64,000 nt of DNA from Pseudomonas sp. ANT_H4 (GTDB taxonomy: Bacteria; Pseudomonadota; Gammaproteobacteria; Pseudomonadales; Pseudomonadaceae). The stretch lies in NCBI RefSeq assembly GCF_008369295.1, contig NZ_VOBG01000003.1, positions 186,001 through 250,000 on the forward strand. Direction: 5' to 3'. Below the pieces are notes generated by a model. That model was not told where the DNA came from and did no database searches. It was given only the letters and a program-made list of their open reading frames with translations. Of this stretch, positions 17,514 to 26,425 are shown piece by piece; the stretch's first letter is position 1; each line of letters starts with the position of its first letter. The position numbers and the translations under genes are program-made.

Positions 17514-18572
17514 TTGCGGGTACTGGTGATCAAGACCTCATCCCTGGGCGATGTGATTCATGCCTTGCCGGCGTTGACCGACGCGGCCCGGGCGATTCCG
17601 GGGATTCGCTTTGACTGGGTAGTGGAAGAAGGTTTCGCCGAAATCCCTACCTGGCATCCGGCGGTGGACAAGGTGATTGCTGTGGCGATTCGCCGCTGGC
17701 GCAAGAACATCTGGCAGACCATCAAGAGCGGCGAATGGCGGCGCTTCAAGCAGCAAATCCAGTCGACCAAATACGACTTGGTGATCGACGCTCAGGGCCT
17801 GCTGAAAAGCGCCTGGTTGTCCCGCTACGTGCGCGCCCCGGTGGCCGGTTTCGACAAGCAGTCGGCCCGTGAACCCATCGCGGCGCATTTCTACTCCCGC
17901 CGTCTGGCCGTGGCCCGTGGGCAACACGCGGTGGAGCGCTTGCGCCAACTATTCGCCGTGGCCTTGGGTTATGACCTGCCCAAGGGGCTGGGAGATTACG
18001 GCCTGAGCGTCGACAAACTGCTGGGTTTGCCGCCGAAGAAGCCGTTTGTGCTGCTGCTTCATGGCACCACCTGGGACACCAAACATTGGCCCGAAGTCTA
18101 TTGGCGCGAACTGGCCGAGCGTATGGGTAGCCTGGGCGTGGACGTGAAGCTGCCTTGGGGCAACGCCGCCGAAAAGGCTCGCGCCGAACGCCTGGCCCAA
18201 GGCCTGAAGAACGCCGAAGTGCTGCCCAAGCTGAACCTGGCGGGGGTGGCGCGAGTACTGGCGGGCGCCAAGGCCTGTGTCGCCGTCGATACCGGCCTCG
18301 GCCATTTGGCCGCCGCCCTGGACGTGCCGACTATTTCCCTGTTCGGTCCCACCAATCCAGGCCTGACAGGCGCCTACGGTAAGGCGCAGATCCATTTGGG
18401 CAGCGACTTCCCTTGCGCGCCGTGCCTGCAAAAAAAATGCACCTATCAACCGACTGCCGAAGATCAGCACCGGTTTGATATCAAGCGCGAGTGGCCGCTG
18501 TGCTTTACTCGCTTGAACCCTGAGCGTGTGGCAAATCGGTTAAGCACGTTGTTACTGGCTGAGGAACACTGA
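17514..18572 (+). CDS. waaC: LPS heptosyltransferase I WaaC
   Basis: WaaC transfers the first L-glycero-D-manno-heptose to Kdo2-lipid A. The product is 352 residues, family 9. The start is a TTG right after the waaF stop, giving the classic N-terminus (M)RVLVIKTSSLGDVIHALPAL; longer in-frame starts would lie inside waaF. HGTTWDTKHWP and DTGLGHLAAAL followed by FGPTNP form the nucleotide-sugar site. It is coupled to waaG by a TGATG overlap. Confidence 0.96.
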   Translation: MRVLVIKTSSLGDVIHALPALTDAARAIPGIRFDWVVEEGFAEIPTWHPAVDKVIAVAIRRWRKNIWQTIKSGEWRRFKQQIQSTKYDLVIDAQGLLKSAWLSRYVRAPVAGFDKQSAREPIAAHFYSRRLAVARGQHAVERLRQLFAVALGYDLPKGLGDYGLSVDKLLGLPPKKPFVLLLHGTTWDTKHWPEVYWRELAERMGSLGVDVKLPWGNAAEKARAERLAQGLKNAEVLPKLNLAGVARVLAGAKACVAVDTGLGHLAAALDVPTISLFGPTNPGLTGAYGKAQIHLGSDFPCAPCLQKKCTYQPTAEDQHRFDIKREWPLCFTRLNPERVANRLSTLLLAEEH

Positions 18573-19696
18573 TGCAACTGGCTTTTGTCCTCTACAAGTA
18601 TTTCCCCTTTGGTGGCCTGCAGCGCGACTTCATGCGCATTGCCCTGGAGTGCCAGCAGCGTGGCCACAAGATTCGTGTTTACACCCTGATCTGGGAAGGC
18701 GACGTGCCGCCGGGTTTCGAAGTGCTGGTGGCGCCGGTCAAGGCGCTGTTCAACCATCGTCGTAACGAAAAACTCTACGCCTGGATTCAGGCCGACCTGG
18801 CCAAGCGCCCGGTGGACCGTGTGGTGGGTTTCAACAAGATGCCGGGGCTGGACGTGTACTTCGCCGCCGACGGAGTCTTTGAAGACAAGGCGCAAACCCT
18901 GCGCAACCCGATGTACCGCTGGTTCGGCCGCTATAAGCACTTTGCCGAATACGAGCGGGCGGTGTTCGACAAGGACGCCAAGACCCAAGTCATGGTGCTC
19001 TCCGAGCATCAGCAGGCGTTGTTCAGCAAGTATTACGGCACTCCGGCCAGCCGCTTTCACTTCTTGCCGCCAGGCATCAGTCGTGACCGTCGTGCACCGC
19101 CCAACGCCGCCGAGATTCGTGCCGAGTTTCGCCGCGAATTCGGTCTGGCTGAAGATGACCTGCTGCTGGTGCAAATCGGTTCGGGCTTCAAGACCAAGGG
19201 TGTTGATCGCAGCCTCAAGGCCGTGGCCGCACTGCCGTGCGCTTTGAAGAAACGCACCCGGCTATTTGTAATCGGCCAGGACGACCCCAAAGTATTCCAA
19301 TTGCAGAGTGCCGCGCTGGGCTTGGGTGATCAGGTGCAGTTCTTCAAGGGGCGCAGCGATATCCCGCGTTTCCTGCTGGGGGCGGACCTGTTGATCCACC
19401 CGGCCTACAACGAGGCGGCCGGCATGGTGCTGATCGAAGCGGTGGTCGCCGGCCTCCCGGTACTGGTGAGCAAGGTCTGTGGTTACGCCTTCTACATCGA
19501 CAAGGCCCAGAGTGGCCGGGTGTTGGACGAACCGTTCGAGCAGGCCCAGCTCAACCAGTACCTGGTCGATATGCTCGACGACAATGCAGCGCGCGCGGCC
19601 TGGAGCTGCAATGGCCTGGTCTTCGCTGAGACGGCCGACCTCTATAGCATGCCGCAGTACGCTGCGGACCTGATTCTGGCGGAGCCAAACCGATGA
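18572..19696 (+). CDS. waaG: LPS core glucosyltransferase WaaG
   Basis: WaaG starts the outer core by adding a hexose to heptose II. In Pseudomonas this is thought to be galactosamine rather than glucose, so the 'glucosyltransferase' name is inherited. The product is 374 residues, family GT4, with the start MQLAFVLYKYFPFGGLQRD typical of WaaG. HPAYNEAAGMVLIEA is the C-terminal nucleotide-sugar motif. It overlaps waaC by one base and rfaP by four bases. Confidence 0.95.
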   Translation: MQLAFVLYKYFPFGGLQRDFMRIALECQQRGHKIRVYTLIWEGDVPPGFEVLVAPVKALFNHRRNEKLYAWIQADLAKRPVDRVVGFNKMPGLDVYFAADGVFEDKAQTLRNPMYRWFGRYKHFAEYERAVFDKDAKTQVMVLSEHQQALFSKYYGTPASRFHFLPPGISRDRRAPPNAAEIRAEFRREFGLAEDDLLLVQIGSGFKTKGVDRSLKAVAALPCALKKRTRLFVIGQDDPKVFQLQSAALGLGDQVQFFKGRSDIPRFLLGADLLIHPAYNEAAGMVLIEAVVAGLPVLVSKVCGYAFYIDKAQSGRVLDEPFEQAQLNQYLVDMLDDNAARAAWSCNGLVFAETADLYSMPQYAADLILAEPNR

Positions 19697-20499
19697 AGTT
19701 GATTCTTGCCGAACCGTTCAAAACCTTGTGGGCCGGACGCGATGCGTTCGCCGAAGTCGAGAAGCTGGACGGCCAGGTGTACCGTGAACTCGATGCCCGC
19801 CGTACCTTGCGTACGGAAGTGGACGGCCACGGTTTTTTTGTGAAAGTCCATCGGGGGATCGGCTGGGTCGAAATCCTCAAGAACCTGATCACCGCCAAGT
19901 TGCCGGTATTGGGCGCGGGCCAGGAATGGCTGGCGATCCAGCGCCTGCAGGAAGTCGGCGTGCCGACCATGACCGCCGTGGCTTACGGCGAGAAGGGCAG
20001 CAACCCGGCAGACCAACACTCATTTATCGTCACCGAAGAGCTGGCGCCTACCGTCAGCCTCGAAGACCTGAGCATGGACTGGCTCAAGCAGCCGCCCGTA
20101 CCTGTTATCAAGCACGCGCTGATCGCCGAAGTGGCCCGCATGACCGGCATGATGCATCGCGGCGGGGTCAATCACCGTGACTGCTACATCTGCCATTTCC
20201 TGCTGCACACCGACAAGCCGCTGGTGGCCGACGATTTCAAACTCTCGGTGATCGACCTGCACCGTGCCCAGGTACGCCCGAAGATCCCGCTGCGCTGGCG
20301 CAACAAGGACCTGGCGGCGCTGTACTTCTCGGCATTGGATATCGGCCTGACCCAGCGTGACAAATTTCGCTTCCTCAAGGGCTATTTCCAGCAACCGCTG
20401 CGCCAGATCCTGGCTGAAGAAGCGGCCTTGCTGGACTGGCTGGAAGGCAAGGCGGCCAAGCTCTACGCCCGTAAACAACGTTATGGGGATGCGCTCTGA
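19693..20499 (+). CDS. rfaP: LPS core heptose I kinase RfaP/WaaP
   Basis: This kinase phosphorylates heptose I of the inner core. The phosphates bind divalent cations and stabilise the outer membrane, and waaP is reported essential in P. aeruginosa. The product is 268 residues. The kinase-fold catalytic loop reads HRDCYICHFLL, with HRD at 161-163. The metal-binding aspartate is D188 in VIDLHRAQVR. FVKVHRG (lysine near 51) is the N-lobe ATP lysine. It overlaps waaG by four bases and wapP by one base. All expected catalytic residues are present. Confidence 0.96.
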   Translation: MKLILAEPFKTLWAGRDAFAEVEKLDGQVYRELDARRTLRTEVDGHGFFVKVHRGIGWVEILKNLITAKLPVLGAGQEWLAIQRLQEVGVPTMTAVAYGEKGSNPADQHSFIVTEELAPTVSLEDLSMDWLKQPPVPVIKHALIAEVARMTGMMHRGGVNHRDCYICHFLLHTDKPLVADDFKLSVIDLHRAQVRPKIPLRWRNKDLAALYFSALDIGLTQRDKFRFLKGYFQQPLRQILAEEAALLDWLEGKAAKLYARKQRYGDAL

Positions 20500-21233
20500 T
20501 GGCGGGTTGGAACCTGGAACCCGCTTACGCCGCCCTGGCGGATGATTTTGGTAGCCTCGACGCGGTGTTCGCCCTGCAAGGTGAGCGGCTGACCCACGAT
20601 CCGCTGTCCGAAGTCATTCGTGTCGAGCGCGGCGGGGTCAATTATTACGTCAAGCGTTACGTCGGCGCCGGCAAGGGCCTGCGTCGCTACCTGGGCAGGC
20701 CGCGGGTCAAGTCCGAGTGGCAGAACCTCAAGCGCTTCGCCAAGTGGGGCATTCCCACCGCTGACGTGATCGCCTGGGGTCTGGAACGCAAAGGCATAGC
20801 CTATGACCGCGGGGCGATGATCACCCGCGAGTTGCCCGAGACTGAAGACTTGTCGGCGTTGGCCGAACGCAATGACCCGCAATTGTCGGACCCTGTTTGG
20901 GTCGACAAGGTCAGCCGCCAGCTCGCCGAATACACCCGGACCATGCACGACCACTGCTTTACCCACAACGATTTGAAGTGGCGCAACCTGCTGATCGACG
21001 ACCAGCAAACCCTGTACCTGATCGACTGTCCCAACGGCGCTTTCTGGCGTGGCTTCTGGCTCAAGTACCGGATCACCAAGGATCTGGCGTGCCTGGACAA
21101 GGTCGCCAAGTATCACTTGTCGGCCACTCAGCGCCTGCGGTTTTACATGCAGTATCGTCAGAGCAAGCACTTGAGTGCGTCGGACAAACAGAGAATTCGC
21201 CATGTGGTGAAATTTTTCGAGGGCCGCGAATGA
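20499..21233 (+). CDS. wapP: LPS core kinase WapP (heptose kinase family)
   Basis: The product is 244 residues with a protein-kinase-like fold, and is thought to phosphorylate heptose II of the core. The N-lobe lysine is K52 (YYVKRY). The catalytic loop is HNDLKWRNLLI with D158 and N163, and the metal aspartate is D176 in LIDCPNG. It therefore looks catalytically competent. It is placed between rfaP and wapQ with overlapping stop and start codons, as in the P. aeruginosa core locus. Confidence 0.88.
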   Translation: MAGWNLEPAYAALADDFGSLDAVFALQGERLTHDPLSEVIRVERGGVNYYVKRYVGAGKGLRRYLGRPRVKSEWQNLKRFAKWGIPTADVIAWGLERKGIAYDRGAMITRELPETEDLSALAERNDPQLSDPVWVDKVSRQLAEYTRTMHDHCFTHNDLKWRNLLIDDQQTLYLIDCPNGAFWRGFWLKYRITKDLACLDKVAKYHLSATQRLRFYMQYRQSKHLSASDKQRIRHVVKFFEGRE

Positions 21234-21982
21234 GTGACTTCCTGGCGGCTGAAGATCGCGCGCTACTTGAGCGCAACGGTCTCGGCACTTTTGACGCGCT
21301 GTGGGCCAAACAACTGGACGCAGTGGACGAGCCCAACACCAGCCGTGGCGGCTGGAGTAGCGTGTTTCGCCTGGAGCTGGAAGGTCACGGTTACTACCTC
21401 AAGCGCCAGAGCAACTACCTGACGCGCACCTTGCAGCGGCCTTTTGGCGAACCGAGCTTTGCCCGAGAGTTTCGTAATATCAGCCGCTATCGGCGGTTGG
21501 GCATTCCGGCGTTACAGGCGGCCTTTTTTGGCGAGCGTAAAGTTGCTGGCGAACATCGGGCGATGTTGCTGACCCGCGCCCTGGATGGCTGGAATGACCT
21601 GGATTCGTTGCTGGAACAATGGTCTGCACTGAGCGACGACCAGCAGCGGGCAATCTTGCAGGCCTGCGGCCAATTGGCGCGGCAACTGCACAGCGTCGGC
21701 CAGGTTCACGGCTGTTTTTATCCCAAGCATATTTTCCTCCAGGCCACGGGCGACGGTTATGCCGCGCAGTTGATCGACCTGGAGAAAACCCGGCCGCTGT
21801 TGTTTGGCTGGCGGGATCAGGTCAAGGACCTGGAGCCGCTGTTGCGCCGGGCACCACAATGGTCACAAGATCAGGTTCGCCAATTGTTGGCGGCGTATCT
21901 CGATCAGCCTGAAGATAGTTTGCTGGTCGATACCTGGGCCCAGCGCCTGGCGGCTCGCCGCAGTCACAAGGAGACCCGTTGA
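21230..21982 (+). CDS. wapQ: LPS core kinase-like protein WapQ (InaA family)
   Basis: The product is 250 residues. I chose the ATG overlapping the wapP stop (ATGA) rather than the long upstream extension. K58 (YYLKRQ) occupies the N-lobe lysine position. The catalytic loop reads HGCFYPKHIFL: the position of the catalytic aspartate in RfaP (HRDCYICH) is Cys162 here. The second metal-binding aspartate, D183 in LIDLEKTRP, is kept. By family it belongs to the InaA/lipopolysaccharide-kinase group. By active-site reading it may be a pseudokinase or use another base. Position in the operon supports a role in core phosphorylation or in assisting it. Confidence 0.85.
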   Translation: MSDFLAAEDRALLERNGLGTFDALWAKQLDAVDEPNTSRGGWSSVFRLELEGHGYYLKRQSNYLTRTLQRPFGEPSFAREFRNISRYRRLGIPALQAAFFGERKVAGEHRAMLLTRALDGWNDLDSLLEQWSALSDDQQRAILQACGQLARQLHSVGQVHGCFYPKHIFLQATGDGYAAQLIDLEKTRPLLFGWRDQVKDLEPLLRRAPQWSQDQVRQLLAAYLDQPEDSLLVDTWAQRLAARRSHKETR

Positions 21983-23433
21983 TGCGTTTGTCCGAACTGA
22001 AAAGTGTCGGTCGCACCCCCAGCTTACCCCTGAGTGTGGAACTGGCGGATGCGGCGGGCCCTGGGCAGTTGCAACTGTTGAGCCTGCTGCGGGTGTTACC
22101 GGGCCAGCGCTATGTGGGTGCGGCGATCTGGCGCGGCCGGCCGGTACTGGCCAAGCTATTGGTCGGCAGCAAGGCCGCCCGGCATTTTCAGCGTGAACTC
22201 AAGGGTGTGCGCCTGCTTGCTGAGCAAGGGCTGACCACCCCGCTGTTGCTGGCCGATGGGCTGAAAGAAGGCGAGGGCGGCTGGTTGCTGTTCGAGCTCC
22301 TGGAGGGTGCCGAGAGCCTGGCTGACGCCTGGCATGGCGTCGAAGCCTTACCGCCGTTGGCTGATGAGCAACAAACGGTTCTGGCCCAAGCGCTGGTCGC
22401 GATTGCTGCGATGCACGCCAAGGGCTTGTGGCAGGAAGACCTGCACCTGGACAACTTGCTGCGCCAGGACGGCAAGCTATACCTGATTGATGGTGCCGGG
22501 ATCTGCGTCGAACAAGCGGGCAAGCCGCTGTCGCGCAACCGGGTACTGGAAAACCTCGGGGTGTTTTTCGCGCAATTGCCGAAAAACCTCGAACCGTTTA
22601 CCGAAGAGCTGTTGGTGCATTACCTGCTGAGCAACGGCGAACACGCCTTGCCGCTGGAAGCCCTGCAAAAGCAGGTGCATAAAGTCAGCGTCTGGCGCTT
22701 GAAGGACTTCCTCGGCAAGGTTGGTCGCGAATGCACGCTGTTTAGTGTGTTGCGCGGGCCTTTTTCCTTGCGCGCGATCCGTCGCGAAGAAGAAGCGGCG
22801 ATGTTGCCGGTGCTGGAGCAGGCCGATGCTTTGCTCGACCAGGGTCATCTGTACAAGACCGGCGGTGCGGCCAGTGTGGTCAAAGTTGAGGTTGCCGGCC
22901 GGCCGCTGGTGATCAAGCGCTACAACATCAAAGGCTTCGCCCATTGGCTCAAGCGCTTCTGGCGGCCGAGCCGGGCCTGGCATTCCTGGCGCGAAGGCAA
23001 TCGCCTGGCGTTTCTGGGGATTGCTACGCCCAAACCGTTGGCGCTTCTGGAAAAGCGCTTTTTCTGGTTGCGCAGCCGCGCCTACCTGATTACCGAATAC
23101 CTGCCGGGGCCGGACATCATTGAGCATTTTGCCCCCTATGTTGAAAGCGGTGACGCGCCCGAAGCCGAGTTGCTGGCGTTGGAGCATCTGTTCGGCGAGT
23201 TGATCCGCGAGCGCATCAGTCATGGGGATTTCAAGGGGCACAACCTGTTCTGGCATGGGGATCGTTGGGCGTTGATTGACCTGGATTCGATGTGTCAGCA
23301 CGGCTCGATTGGCAGCTTCGCCCAGGCGTATGCCAAGGATCGTGCGCGGTTTATCCGCAACTGGCCCGAGAGCAGCGCGTTGTATCGGGTGATTGATCAG
23401 CGGTTGCCCAGGGAGATTGTTGGCGCTGCTTGA
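21979..23433 (+). CDS. Tandem LPS-kinase-like protein (PA5006-type)
   Basis: The 484-residue product carries two kinase-fold halves. The first has K58, the loop QEDLHLDNLL (D153, N158) and the metal aspartate D170 in LIDGAGI. The second has K312 (VIKRY), the loop HGDFKGHNLFW (D416, N421) and D433 in LIDLDSM. Both sets of key residues are present, except that the first loop has Gln for His in HxD. The start ATG overlaps wapQ by four bases. By position it matches P. aeruginosa PA5006, whose substrate I do not know. A two-site core kinase is a reasonable inference. Confidence 0.85.
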   Translation: MMRLSELKSVGRTPSLPLSVELADAAGPGQLQLLSLLRVLPGQRYVGAAIWRGRPVLAKLLVGSKAARHFQRELKGVRLLAEQGLTTPLLLADGLKEGEGGWLLFELLEGAESLADAWHGVEALPPLADEQQTVLAQALVAIAAMHAKGLWQEDLHLDNLLRQDGKLYLIDGAGICVEQAGKPLSRNRVLENLGVFFAQLPKNLEPFTEELLVHYLLSNGEHALPLEALQKQVHKVSVWRLKDFLGKVGRECTLFSVLRGPFSLRAIRREEEAAMLPVLEQADALLDQGHLYKTGGAASVVKVEVAGRPLVIKRYNIKGFAHWLKRFWRPSRAWHSWREGNRLAFLGIATPKPLALLEKRFFWLRSRAYLITEYLPGPDIIEHFAPYVESGDAPEAELLALEHLFGELIRERISHGDFKGHNLFWHGDRWALIDLDSMCQHGSIGSFAQAYAKDRARFIRNWPESSALYRVIDQRLPREIVGAA

Positions 23434-23435
23434 AT

Positions 23436-23516
23436 CCCATCGCGGGTAAGCTCGCGATGGGCATAGGTATCTACACATCTTCCACAGCTTACTACGAGAA
23501 ATTGCGTAGATACCTA
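23436..23516. repeat. Two nested hairpins, dispersed Pseudomonas repeat
   Basis: CCCATCGCG/CGCGATGGG (23436-23461) is a nine-pair stem just after the tandem-kinase stop and may end transcription. Next, TAGGTATCTAC (23464-23474) and its exact complement GTAGATACCTA (23506-23516) flank 31 bases. The motif ATAGGTATCnACACATC recurs at both ends of the element at 38074-38250. The whole stretch lies between two convergent genes. Confidence 0.6.
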
Positions 23517-23554
23517 GGCCACGATGACGCCAGATTGAGCACCGCAAGACTGGA

Positions 23555-25666
23555 TCAGAACTGGTATTCAGCCCCCGCCCCCGCAAACCACGACCTTCCT
23601 GGCGCCGCTTCGTAATAGCGATCATTGCCATCCCCGACAATTACCGATCCGACATACTGGCGATCGAGCAAGTTATCCAGTCGCAAGGTTTGGTGAAAGG
23701 CCCAGTGCTCGACCTTCTGCTCAAACCGCGCACGCCAGTTGAACACGCTGTAGCCCGGCGCGGCGCGTTGCTGGTTGGTGTCTTCGACGTAGACCTTGCT
23801 GCGGTACATGCCCTCGATGGCGGTGCTCACCCAATCTCGGGGTTTCCAGTTCAGTTCGGCGAAGAGTGTGGTTTGTGGCACGCCGGGCAGGTAGTTACCT
23901 TTGTCCACTGCTTTTGCGCCGCCGCCGAAGTCGCTGTCGTAAGTGGCCTGCAGGCGGGTGTAGGCGATGTTGGTGCTCCACTGTTCGCTAAGCTGGCTTT
24001 CGATGCCCAGTTCAAAGCCTCGGCGCAAGGTACGGCCAGCGTTCTGGTAGCTGGTACGGCCATCCTTGGATGCTTGTACCACCAGTTCATCCTCGGTGGT
24101 GATTTGGAAAACGGCAGCATTGATTCGCGTGCTGCTGTTCAACTGCGCCTTCAATCCCACTTCATATTGAGTGCTTTCGGACGGTTTCAGGCCGAAGTTG
24201 AAGCCTTCGATATTGCCCGGCGCATACGCCAACTCCGCCTGAGTGGGCGTCTCGAAACCCTTGCCAGCGCTGACATAGCCGTGCAGGTCGGGGGTGAAGG
24301 CGTACATCACGCTCATCGATGGCGTGTTTTTCTGGTAGGTCTTGTTACCGCTGGAATCGCCTTTGCTCAGGAACTGGTCGTCGACGTCCAGTTCCATGGT
24401 GCTGTGGCGCAGCCCGGCTTGCAGGGTCCAGTTGTCGATGGCCCAGTTGGTCTGGATGTAAGGGTCGAGGCTGCGGGCGGTATCGATTTCATCGCGGCGC
24501 AGTTGGCCTTTCACGCCCAGGGTGGTACCGCTGTAGTTTTGATAGCCGTGGCGGCTGTCTTCGCTCTGGTCGAAGTCCAGGCCTGCGATGATCATCAACT
24601 CGCCGGGTGCGCTATCGATGGGTTGCATCCAGCGCACGCCGCCGCCGTAGAACTTTCGGTCGAATTGCACCACCCCGCCACCACGTTCGTTGGCGGGGTT
24701 AAGTTCTCCCGTATTCGTGAACTTCGGAATCGACAAATACTGAATCACACTCCGCCGCCCGGTATAGGCAGTGGCCTGCAAGGTAGCGCCACCGAAATAC
24801 CGTTCGTAATTCATCCCCAACTGCTGGTGATCGATACTCTTGCGGGTGTTGTACTGCAGCGCATTGCTGCTCACCGAGCGCGGGTCGGCCTTGTACGCGT
24901 CCCAGGTTTGCCCCAGCGGGTCCTGAGTGCCGTTCTGCTCCAGGCTGCTGTAGATCAGCGCCATTTTGCTGTCTTCATCGGGCTCGAAGTTGAGCTTGGC
25001 GAAGGTCTGGTCGCGGCGGGCGCTGCTGTGGTCGCGGTAGCCGTTGGTGTCCATGCGCGAGGCGTCGAGGACGAAGCCGGCGCCGTCCACCGCGCCTTCG
25101 GCAGTGAGGTGGTTTTTGTTTAGGCCATCGCTGCCAAACAATGTTTCGGCACCGATGCGCGGTGGGCCTTCGCCGTCACGGGAGAACATCTGAATTACCC
25201 CGCCGGCGTTGCTGCCGTAAAGGGTGGCTGCCGGGCCGCGCAGTACTTCGATGCGCTCGGCGGTGTCGAGGTTGAAGGTGGCGGCCTGGCCCTGGCCGTC
25301 CGGGGTGCTGGCGGGGATGCCGTCGGCAATCAGCTTGATGCCGCGCACGCCAAACGCCGAGCGAGCACCGAAGCCGCGGGAAGAAATCTGCAAGTCCTGG
25401 GCGTAGTTCTGGCGGTTCTGCACCACCAGCCCTGGCACTCGCGACAGGACTTCGGAGGCGTTGATGCCCAGTTGGCCGTCGCTGATCTGCTCGCGGCTGA
25501 TGCTGTCCACCGAATACGGTAGATCGAAGCTGGGGCTGGCGCTGCGTGAGCCGGTGACGACACTCGGGTCGAGGATAAGCGGTGCACCGTCTGCCAGGGC
25601 GGCGCTGCACAGGCCCAGCAGGCCAGGCAACAACAGGACAAAGCGGGAGGGGACGGGTGTGTTCAT
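23555..25666 (-). CDS. TonB-dependent outer membrane receptor
   Basis: The 703-residue product starts at an ATG followed by a signal peptide (PSRFVLLLPGLLGLCSAALA). The plug domain follows (YSVDSISREQI, VLSRVPGLVVQNRQNYAQDLQISSRGFGARSAFGVRG in part, IEVLRGPAATLYGSNAGGVI). After that comes a 22-strand-type barrel ending in a C-terminal phenylalanine (AEYQF), the outer-membrane insertion signal. Such receptors import iron chelates, cobalamin or other scarce ligands using TonB energy. The substrate cannot be read from the sequence. It lies on the minus strand inside the LPS core locus, so it interrupts the otherwise co-directional genes. A longer start nine codons upstream is possible but would spoil the signal peptide. 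No clear Fur box is seen upstream. Confidence 0.9.
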   Translation of the reverse strand: MNTPVPSRFVLLLPGLLGLCSAALADGAPLILDPSVVTGSRSASPSFDLPYSVDSISREQISDGQLGINASEVLSRVPGLVVQNRQNYAQDLQISSRGFGARSAFGVRGIKLIADGIPASTPDGQGQAATFNLDTAERIEVLRGPAATLYGSNAGGVIQMFSRDGEGPPRIGAETLFGSDGLNKNHLTAEGAVDGAGFVLDASRMDTNGYRDHSSARRDQTFAKLNFEPDEDSKMALIYSSLEQNGTQDPLGQTWDAYKADPRSVSSNALQYNTRKSIDHQQLGMNYERYFGGATLQATAYTGRRSVIQYLSIPKFTNTGELNPANERGGGVVQFDRKFYGGGVRWMQPIDSAPGELMIIAGLDFDQSEDSRHGYQNYSGTTLGVKGQLRRDEIDTARSLDPYIQTNWAIDNWTLQAGLRHSTMELDVDDQFLSKGDSSGNKTYQKNTPSMSVMYAFTPDLHGYVSAGKGFETPTQAELAYAPGNIEGFNFGLKPSESTQYEVGLKAQLNSSTRINAAVFQITTEDELVVQASKDGRTSYQNAGRTLRRGFELGIESQLSEQWSTNIAYTRLQATYDSDFGGGAKAVDKGNYLPGVPQTTLFAELNWKPRDWVSTAIEGMYRSKVYVEDTNQQRAAPGYSVFNWRARFEQKVEHWAFHQTLRLDNLLDRQYVGSVIVGDGNDRYYEAAPGRSWFAGAGAEYQF

Positions 25667-25826
25667 GAGTAAGCCAGGGTCCGGGGCACGCAAAAGTGCG
25701 CGAGTTTAACGATTCAGCCAGCTTTTGCCATTTCGGAATATTCCTACGTGGCGTGATGGTGCTCAGGGTCTGGGTAGCGAATAAGGCCGATGTTAGTGTG
25801 GCTGACGATTTGGAGGGCTTACCTTA

Positions 25827-26159
25827 ATGATAAAAATGACTGCTGCACTTATCGCTGCCTCGCTGGTCTTGAACGGATGCGGGACAGTCAACACAGTGCT
25901 GCGCGAAGACGCCGCCGCGGCACGTGAGCTCAGAAAAGTAAAAACCTATTGTCAGTCGATTCCTCGTGTTTACAGCGGCGTGGCCTTTGATTTTTGCGCG
26001 CTGCACGCAGCGCCAGATCCCACCGGAATATTGGTGCCGCTGGTACTGGTGGATATAACGGTGTCGGGCATTGTCGATACAGTTGTATTGCCTTATACGA
26101 TTTATCGGCAGGGTGCCGATGGCAACATCAGTATTTATTGGCGGCCAGGTCGTTCATGA
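25827..26159 (+). CDS. YceK/YidQ-type small lipoprotein
   Basis: The 110-residue product has a lipoprotein signal (MIKMTAALIAASLVLNGCGT), with Cys18 as the likely lipidated residue. The rest resembles the YceK/YidQ family: a YSGVAFDF segment, a hydrophobic stretch (GILVPLVLVDITVSGIVDTV) and a short tail. The function of this family is not established. It is divergent from the TonB receptor. Confidence 0.75.
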   Translation: MIKMTAALIAASLVLNGCGTVNTVLREDAAAARELRKVKTYCQSIPRVYSGVAFDFCALHAAPDPTGILVPLVLVDITVSGIVDTVVLPYTIYRQGADGNISIYWRPGRS

Positions 26160-26425
26160 AGAGGCTGCAGTCTAATCGTCCATCCTTTGGCTAACCCTCC
26201 CCACTTATGTCTAAAGAAGTGCTTCATAAGTCGTACGCCAAAAGGCCTGCTTGCGTCGAGATCTTCCGCTGGTCCCGCAGTGACAACCGGTCGCCATAAA
26301 CGCTAGATCATCCCGGCACGTCTTTACGCTATAATCTCGCCCTTTAGCTGTTTCTCGCTTAGGCGAGGGGCACACTTTTTTCAGGCGCACGCGCCTGCAT
26401 GCAGACTAAAAGAGGCTAGACCCCT
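26160..26425. other. Leader region upstream of the carbamoyltransferase gene
   Basis: This stretch contains TATAAT at 26330-26335, a hairpin CTCGC-ttag-GCGAG (26354-26367), a six-T run (26376-26381) and a second hairpin CAGGCG/CGCCTG (26382-26397) before the GTG start. No -35 box is convincing. No gene is seen. Confidence 0.5.
26330..26335 (+). promoter_or_regulatory. Candidate -10 box (TATAAT) for the carbamoyltransferase gene
   Basis: A perfect TATAAT lies 91 bases before the GTG start, giving a predicted leader of about 84 bases. The expected -35 position does not resemble TTGACA, so this is tentative. Confidence 0.4.

Noticed and set aside
25735..25744. GGAATATTCC palindrome upstream of the TonB receptor as a metal-regulator site
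   Set aside because: It is only ten bases and does not match the Fur or Zur consensus I know; chance is likely.
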